A stretch of DNA of 64,000 nt, from positions 1,240,001 to 1,304,000 of the forward strand of contig NZ_JAOVZO020000018.1 in the NCBI RefSeq assembly GCF_025717065.2, in the 5' to 3' direction. How positions within the stretch are numbered: the stretch's first letter is position 1; each line of letters starts with the position of its first letter. Under the pieces are notes generated by a model. That model was not told the origin of the DNA. It did no database searches and saw only the letters and a program-made list of their open reading frames with translations. The DNA is from Tahibacter soli (GTDB taxonomy: Bacteria; Pseudomonadota; Gammaproteobacteria; Xanthomonadales; Rhodanobacteraceae). Below, in pieces: positions 58,639 to 64,000 of the stretch. A program made the position numbers and the translations under genes.

Positions 58639-60696
58639 ATGGATATCGCTTTCGTCACATTGATCGTCGTCGTCGTCTTCGCCGTCATCGCGCTGTTCGG
58701 CGTCATGGCGCTGATCGCGAAGTTCTACCAGAAGGTCGACCAGGGTCACGCGATGATCGTCAACACGATGCGTGCCGAACCCGAAGTCACCTTTACCGGC
58801 CGTCTGGTGATTCCGATCCTGCATCGCCGCGAGATCATGGACATTTCGCTCAAGACGATCGAGATCGAGCGCATGGGCAAGGAAGGCCTCATCTGCCTCG
58901 ACAACATGCGCGCCGACATCAAGGTGAAGTTCTTCGTGCGCGTGAACAAGACGCGCGACGACGTGCTGCGCGTGGCGCAGGGCATCGGCTGCCAGCGCGC
59001 CAGCAACCAGGCGACGCTCGAAGACCTCTTCAGCGCGAAGTTTTCCGAGGCGCTCAAGACCGTCGGCAAGTCGATGGATTTCGTCGATCTCTACGGTGCG
59101 CGCGACCGCTTCCGCGACCAGATCGTGCGGCAGATCGGCGACGAGCTGTCGGGCTACGTGCTCGAAGACGCCGCGATCGACTATCTCGAACAGACGCCGC
59201 TCGAAAAGCTCGATCCGCACAACATCCTCGACGCGCAGGGCATCCGCAAGATCACCGAGCTGACGGCCGAGCAGAACGTCAACACGAACGAACTGCGCCG
59301 CAACGAGGAAATGCGCATCAAGAAAAAGGACGTCGAGACGGCCGAGGCCGTGCTCGAGCTCGAACGCCAGAAGGCGCACGCCGAGGCGAACCAGCAGCGC
59401 GAAATCGCGATCACCAAAGCGCGCGAGGAAGCCGAAGCCGCTCGCGTGCAGGCCGAGGAACGCGCCAAGTCGGAAACCGCGCGCCTGCTTGCCGACCAGC
59501 AGATCGCCGTGCAGAGCGAGAACATGAAGCGCGAGTCGGAAGTGGCCGAGAAGAACCGGCAGCGCGCGGTCGCGATCGAGGAAGAAAAGGTCACGCGCGC
59601 GCGCGACCTCGAAATCGTCGACCGCGAGCGCGAAGTGACGCTGCAGCGCATCGAAAAGGAAAAAGCGGTCGAAGTGCAGAAAAAGGCGATCGCCGACGTG
59701 ATCCGCGAGCGCATCGTCGTGGAACGCACCGTCGCCGAGCAGGAAGAAGAGATCAAGAACCTGCGCAACCTCGCCGAAGCCGAGCGCACGAAGAAGAGCA
59801 CCATCGTGCTCGCCGAAGGCCAGGCCGAGGAGAAGTTCATCGCCGAGGTGAAAGAAGCGCTCGCGAGCGAACAGCGCGCCAAGCACAAGGCCGCCGAGGA
59901 ACTCACGCTCGCCGACGCGCGCCTCGCGATCGCGTCGAAGACCGCGGAGGGCAAGAAGCGCGAAGCCGAAGGCGTCGAGGCGCTTGCGGCCGCCGGCGGC
60001 CTCGCGCAGGCGAAGGTCGCCATCGCGCAAGCCGATGCGAAGGAGAAGGAAGGCCTCGTCGAAGCGAAGGTGAAGCTCGCCGACGCCGAAGCGATCGCCA
60101 AGCACGGCGTGGCGCAGGCCGATTCGCTGCGCCTGAAGCTCGAAGCCGAAGCGGCGGGTCGCCACAAGCACGGCGAAGCGGAAGCCGCGGCGATCGCCGC
60201 GCGCTTCGCGGCGGAGTCGGGCGGCCTGAAGGACAAGTTCGACGCGATGAGCGCGATGAGCGCCGACACGCGCGCGCACGAAGAGCAGCGCATGCAGCTC
60301 GACTACGCGCATGCCGAGAATCTCAAGCGAATCGAGGCGAACACGTCGATCGCGCGCGAGCAGGCGCAGATCCTGTCGACGGCGCTGGGCGCGGCGAAGA
60401 TCGAGATCGTCGGCGGCGACGGCGAATACTTCGAGCGCTTCATGCGTTCGCTCGCGATCGGCCGTTCGATCGACGGCACGGTCGACCGCAGCGCGCTGCT
60501 GTCGCAGGCGTTCGCGGATCACAAGAGCGGCAAGCGCGACCTGATCGCCGACGCGCGCGACCTGATCGCGGCGGTCGGCGGCGCCGACGCGGTGCGCGAT
60601 CTGTCGGTCGCCGCGCTGATGCAGAAGCTGACGGCGGCGGGGAAGGGCAAGGAGGCAGAACAGTTGAAGAAGCTGCTGGGGGATTCGGGGCAGTAG
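58639..60696 (+). CDS. yqiK: YqiK-family flotillin
   Basis: This is a 685-residue protein. N-terminal membrane helix (VTLIVVVVFAVIALFGVMAL, 6-25), band-7/SPFH domain (about 35-205; VDQGHAMIVNTMRAEPEVTF, then TGRLVIPILHRREIMDIS), then a long Ala/Glu coiled coil (230-580) with few Pro, and a C-terminal oligomerisation part. It is longer than E. coli YqiK (553). Flotillins build membrane rafts and protect membranes under stress. It is the fifth gene of the cassette. Confidence 0.9.
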   Translation: MDIAFVTLIVVVVFAVIALFGVMALIAKFYQKVDQGHAMIVNTMRAEPEVTFTGRLVIPILHRREIMDISLKTIEIERMGKEGLICLDNMRADIKVKFFVRVNKTRDDVLRVAQGIGCQRASNQATLEDLFSAKFSEALKTVGKSMDFVDLYGARDRFRDQIVRQIGDELSGYVLEDAAIDYLEQTPLEKLDPHNILDAQGIRKITELTAEQNVNTNELRRNEEMRIKKKDVETAEAVLELERQKAHAEANQQREIAITKAREEAEAARVQAEERAKSETARLLADQQIAVQSENMKRESEVAEKNRQRAVAIEEEKVTRARDLEIVDREREVTLQRIEKEKAVEVQKKAIADVIRERIVVERTVAEQEEEIKNLRNLAEAERTKKSTIVLAEGQAEEKFIAEVKEALASEQRAKHKAAEELTLADARLAIASKTAEGKKREAEGVEALAAAGGLAQAKVAIAQADAKEKEGLVEAKVKLADAEAIAKHGVAQADSLRLKLEAEAAGRHKHGEAEAAAIAARFAAESGGLKDKFDAMSAMSADTRAHEEQRMQLDYAHAENLKRIEANTSIAREQAQILSTALGAAKIEIVGGDGEYFERFMRSLAIGRSIDGTVDRSALLSQAFADHKSGKRDLIADARDLIAAVGGADAVRDLSVAALMQKLTAAGKGKEAEQLKKLLGDSGQ

Positions 60697-60723
60697 CGCG
60701 CGGCGACGCGATGCGATGCGACT

Positions 60724-60851
60724 CCCTCTCCCCCGCGCTCGCGCGGGGGAGAGGGGTGGGGTGAGGGGGCGACGCGGCGATATGCGTCGATGCGTATTTG
60801 TCGCCGCCCCCTCACCCAACCCTCTCCCCCAAGCGAGCTTGGGGGAGAGGG
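60724..60851. repeat. Palindromic doublet between flotillin and DNA-repair ATPase genes
   Basis: Two hairpins face each other: CCCTCTCCCCCGCG/CGCGGGGGAGAGGG at 60724 and CCCTCTCCCCCAAG/CTTGGGGGAGAGGG near 60820. Between them GGGGTGAGGGGGCGAC and its inverse GTCGCCGCCCCCTCACCC add an outer stem. It is a typical intergenic palindromic (REP/BIME-like) doublet in a different family from that at 18513. Confidence 0.75.
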
Positions 60852-60881
60852 CTTTCCCCGGCCGCGATGGAACGTTTCGCC

Positions 60882-63800
60882 ATGACCGAATCCGCCACCT
60901 TCGACCTCCTGCGCAAGCGCCTCGTCGGCGCCGCCGCCACCCTGCGCGACAAGTCCGCGGCGTTGAACCGCGCGCGGCTCGCCGCGTTCGGCCGCGTCGA
61001 ATCGAAACTGATCGGCCGCCTCGCCGCGCGCACCGAACACAACTGCGTCGCGCGCGACATCGTGCGCGTCGGCGACGATCTCGTGTTCGGCTACAACGTC
61101 TTCATCGGCCTGAAGAAAGAGACGCAGACGAGCGACGTGTTCTGCCTCTACCGGCTGATCGAAAACGCCGACGGCTACGATCTCGAGCCGCGCGCGCTCG
61201 CCGGCAGCTTTCTCGACGATCCGCGGTTCGTCGCCGATTTTCGGGAATTGTTCACCTATTACAAATCGACGACGCTCGACCAGCTGCGCGTCGTCGGTGA
61301 ACGCCTGCTGCTGATCTTCCGCACCGGCACGCAGATCGGCGACAAGCGCGTGTTCCGCTTCGCACTCGGCACCGACGGATCGGTGCACTACCTCGACAAT
61401 CGCGGCGAGCGCGACAACGTCCAGCTGCCGTCGCACGATTTCGAATGGACGCCGATCACGCGCGAGAACTTCGTCATCGGACGCCACCCGCACGCGAACG
61501 TGCTCGATACCGTATTCGTCGAAACGATCGGCGGCGATCTCACGATCAAGGTCGAGAACAACACCGAGTCGGGCCTGGGCATCCTGTCCGAACCCGTCGA
61601 CGACAAGAACCAGGCTCTCGGCGACGCCGAGATGGCCTACGCCGATCTCGGGCAACTGATACTTTTGCGCATCCGGCCGTACCGCGAAACCGTCGTGCGG
61701 CACTACGTGTACAACAAGCGCCTGAAGTCGGCGCTGCGCATCGACGAAATCGGCGCGTCGTGCATGCAGCTGCCGGAAGACCACGGCATCGTGTTTCCCG
61801 GCGGCTACTATCTCGAATCGGGCGATCACAAGCGCTTCACCGATCTCGGTCACGATTTTTCCGACTTCCGCATCAAGCGCCAGATCCGCGCGCCGAGCGG
61901 CGAAGACGTGCTGTATGTGTTCTATCAACCGGCGGGCGGCATCTACGCGCTGCTGACGTACAACCTCATCGACCGCGTGATCGGCGCGCCGCTCGTCGGC
62001 AACGGCTACGGCCGATTCGTCGACGGGCGCATTCTGCTCATCACGCCCGAATCGCCCGACGAGGCGTCGCGCCTGCACACGATGCAGCTGTGGCGCACGC
62101 CGTTCGCGTTCGACGAATACGCGAGCGCGCAGCCGCGCGTCGCGGGCCTCATCGGGCGGCTCGGCAACGCGACGATCGTGCGCGCGCTCGCCGAGCTGCG
62201 CGAACTCGAACGCCTCGCCGAAGACACCGGCAGCCGCGGCGCGTACGAGCGCCTGCTGCGCGTCGCCGCGCGCTGCGGCGACGCATACCCGTGGCTCGCC
62301 GAAGCCGAAGCCGGCGGGATCGGCGCCGATGTCGCGACGCTCGCGCGCAGCGGTCGCGAGGCGCTCGCCGCGTACGAAACGCTCGAGCGCGCGCAGGCCG
62401 ACGCGCGCGCGCAGGTGAAGACGGCCGACAAGGCCGCGAGCGAGCTGTTGTCGCGCGTCGCCGCGTTCCTGTGGCAGAAGCCCGACGATTTCACCGAAGC
62501 GATCCGCACGTTGAAGCGCCAGCGCGGCGAGCTGATGCAGATTGCCGAACGCCCGCACGTCGACGCGACCGCCGTCGCCGCGATCGACGCGCGCCTGCGC
62601 GAAGAACTCGACCGCATCGGCACGCGCGCGGTGAAGTTCTTCGCCGAACCGGCCGCGTTCGAGCCGCTGCGCAAGGGCCTGACCGAGGCGAACGCCGCGG
62701 TCGAACAGGCCAAGACGAGCGCGGCGCTCGCGCCGGTCGGCGAATCGCTCGACAAGCTCGCCGAATCGCTCGACGGCCTGACCGAACTCATCGCCGGTTT
62801 CGAACACGCCGACGCGCAGCAGCGCGCGGAACTCCTGGGCGCCACCTCGTCGCTGTATGCCGACGTCAACCGCATCCGCGCCGCGTTGCGCACGCGCCGC
62901 GAAGCGCTGGTCGAAGCCGAGCAGGGTCTCGAATTCGGCGCGCAGCTGACGGTGCTCGAACAGTCGCTCGTCAATCTCGTCGGCCGTTGCGACACGCCCG
63001 AATCCGCCGACGCGGGCCTCGCGCAGATGCTCAGCCAGATCGAACAGCTCGAAGCGCGTTTCGGCGAACAGCCGGCGTTCGTCGTCGAGCTGACCGCGCG
63101 GCGCGAAGGCGCGCTCGACGCGTTCGCGGCGCGCCGCGAACAGCTCGCCGCGCAGCGCGACAAACGTGCGCAGGGCCTGAAGGACGCCGTCGCGCGCGTG
63201 CTCGACGGCGTGCCGCGGCGCCTTGCGAAAATCACGGCCGCCGACGAGCTGCATGCGTTCTTCGCCGGCGACGGCCTCGTCGAACGCGCGCAGCGGCAGA
63301 TCGACGAATTGCGCGGGCTCGGCCAGGCCGTGGCGGCCGACGAACTCGCATCGCGTCTCAAATCGCTGAAAGAAGCCGGCCTGCGCGACCTGCGCGACCG
63401 CACCGAACTCGGCGCGAGCGGCGAAAGCCTCGCGCTCGGCGCGCAACGCTTCACGATCGAACGGCGCGCGCTCGATCTCGCGCTGACGCACGATGCGCGC
63501 GGGCTCGCCGTGCAACTGACCGGCACCGACTACCGGCGCGAACTCGACGAACCCGATGCCGAACGCTTTCGCGCGGTGTGGGGGCAGACGCTGCCGAGCG
63601 AGAGCGATGCGGTGTATCGCGCCGAATTCCTCGCGTGGCGCCTGTGGCGCGAGATCGAGAACGGCGACGCGACGCTGCGCGCCGCGGTGCGCGCGGCCGA
63701 GCCCGAGGCGCTCGCCGAGCGCGTCGCGACGGCGGCGCAGCGGCAGCCGGTCGAAGACTATCAGCGCGGCGTGCACGACGCCGACGCCACGGCGATCCTG

Positions 63801-64000
63801 CGCGCACTCGCGCAACTCGCGGCCGGTGCCGGCGAACTGCGCGTGCCCGCCGCGGCGCGCGTGCTGGCGCAGGCGCACTATGCGGCGTTGGATACGAAGG
63901 AACAAAGCGCATTGCGCGCGCATGCGGCCGGTCTGCACTGGTTTCTCGCGCGCGGCGACGCCGTGCCGCTGCCGCCGTCGTGGCTCGCCGCGCTCGCCGC
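60882..64000 (+). CDS. Giant 'DNA repair ATPase' family protein, 5' part (runs off window)
   Basis: At least 1,039 residues are visible, without a stop. The N-terminal 520 residues are a beta-rich domain with the family's hallmark segments: RTEHNCVARDIVRVGDDLVF then GYNVFIGLKKETQ, FVETIGGDLTIKVENNTESG then LGILSEPVDDKNQ, LILLRIRPYRETVVRHYVYN and VFPGGYYLESGDHKRF. From about 530 to the end is long coiled coil with spaced helices. From the family I expect a C-terminal AAA ATPase, outside the window. Role unknown; it neighbours flotillin/PspA cassettes in other bacteria as I recall. The ATG at 60882 is in frame with the conserved start; another ATG (60866) is not. Confidence 0.85.
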   Translation, partial: MTESATFDLLRKRLVGAAATLRDKSAALNRARLAAFGRVESKLIGRLAARTEHNCVARDIVRVGDDLVFGYNVFIGLKKETQTSDVFCLYRLIENADGYDLEPRALAGSFLDDPRFVADFRELFTYYKSTTLDQLRVVGERLLLIFRTGTQIGDKRVFRFALGTDGSVHYLDNRGERDNVQLPSHDFEWTPITRENFVIGRHPHANVLDTVFVETIGGDLTIKVENNTESGLGILSEPVDDKNQALGDAEMAYADLGQLILLRIRPYRETVVRHYVYNKRLKSALRIDEIGASCMQLPEDHGIVFPGGYYLESGDHKRFTDLGHDFSDFRIKRQIRAPSGEDVLYVFYQPAGGIYALLTYNLIDRVIGAPLVGNGYGRFVDGRILLITPESPDEASRLHTMQLWRTPFAFDEYASAQPRVAGLIGRLGNATIVRALAELRELERLAEDTGSRGAYERLLRVAARCGDAYPWLAEAEAGGIGADVATLARSGREALAAYETLERAQADARAQVKTADKAASELLSRVAAFLWQKPDDFTEAIRTLKRQRGELMQIAERPHVDATAVAAIDARLREELDRIGTRAVKFFAEPAAFEPLRKGLTEANAAVEQAKTSAALAPVGESLDKLAESLDGLTELIAGFEHADAQQRAELLGATSSLYADVNRIRAALRTRREALVEAEQGLEFGAQLTVLEQSLVNLVGRCDTPESADAGLAQMLSQIEQLEARFGEQPAFVVELTARREGALDAFAARREQLAAQRDKRAQGLKDAVARVLDGVPRRLAKITAADELHAFFAGDGLVERAQRQIDELRGLGQAVAADELASRLKSLKEAGLRDLRDRTELGASGESLALGAQRFTIERRALDLALTHDARGLAVQLTGTDYRRELDEPDAERFRAVWGQTLPSESDAVYRAEFLAWRLWREIENGDATLRAAVRAAEPEALAERVATAAQRQPVEDYQRGVHDADATAILRALAQLAAGAGELRVPAAARVLAQAHYAALDTKEQSALRAHAAGLHWFLARGDAVPLPPSWLAALA

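Overview
The window is about 70% G+C by eye, with strong GCG/CGC/GAC codon bias and almost wall-to-wall coding. Several traits point to a Gram-negative proteobacterium, most likely of the Xanthomonadales/Lysobacterales type, though Burkholderiales-like relatives cannot be excluded. These traits are a CopL-type copper leader protein, a perfect Clp/CRP half-site palindrome, GTCAT-CC-GCG-GG-ATCCAG intergenic palindromes, a DUF11/GEVED giant protein ending in an IPTL/PEP-CTERM-like tail, outer-membrane efflux proteins and many exported proteins. No rRNA, complete tRNA, CRISPR array, phage or intact insertion sequence was seen.

Layout. 0-5 kb: two unrecognised genes (one truncated by the window edge), an ECF-like sigma factor with its membrane anti-sigma partner, a DedA-rhodanese fusion, a DUF1697 gene and a VOC gene broken by an in-frame stop. 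5-8 kb: an M3 metallopeptidase whose 5' end runs into a tandem-repeat array, then a KGG-motif stress protein. 8-12.4 kb: a minus-strand group of a DoxX-like protein, an alpha/beta hydrolase and a CHAT-transglutaminase-like fusion whose CHAT catalytic residues look lost. 12.6-17.4 kb, divergent from it: a tightly overlapping operon of a secreted tyrosinase-type copper domain fused to a von Willebrand A domain, a YtkA-like protein and a MauG/CcpA-type di-haem protein. I regard this as the most interesting undescribed-looking system here. 17.4-19 kb: a DJ-1/PfpI remnant, a VOC protein, palindromic repeats and a SymE-like toxin gene behind a heavily structured leader.

19-25 kb: an exported alpha/alpha-barrel-like protein divergent from a flippase and two glycosyltransferase-type genes (surface glycan), then two small minus-strand genes. 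25-37.3 kb: one 4,100-residue surface/secreted protein (discoidin-like, Calx-beta-like, DUF11, DUF6923, GEVED modules) with an exact 1,245-bp higher-order repeat. 37.4-45.1 kb: housekeeping and accessory genes (PhnA, Fic, GNAT, acyl-CoA dehydrogenase, LysR regulator, Tat-exported cupin) and a DUF3297/HipA-like kinase/DUF3037 operon. 45.3-51.6 kb: a repeat-rich secreted protein, a YkvI-like membrane protein, an M19 dipeptidase, and a GlxA-type regulator divergent from a short-chain dehydrogenase.

51.6-56.1 kb: a copper-handling operon (copL, TolC-type efflux lipoprotein, multicopper oxidase, SnoaL-like protein, DUF411 protein). 56.6-64 kb: a membrane-stress cassette (YjfI/DUF2170, PspA-like coiled coil, a small unknown protein, YqiJ, YqiK flotillin, then a giant 'DNA repair ATPase' family protein running off the window).

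In short, the region is rich in envelope functions: surface glycan and adhesin, copper and haem redox in the periplasm, membrane stress, and regulatory or toxin-like modules.
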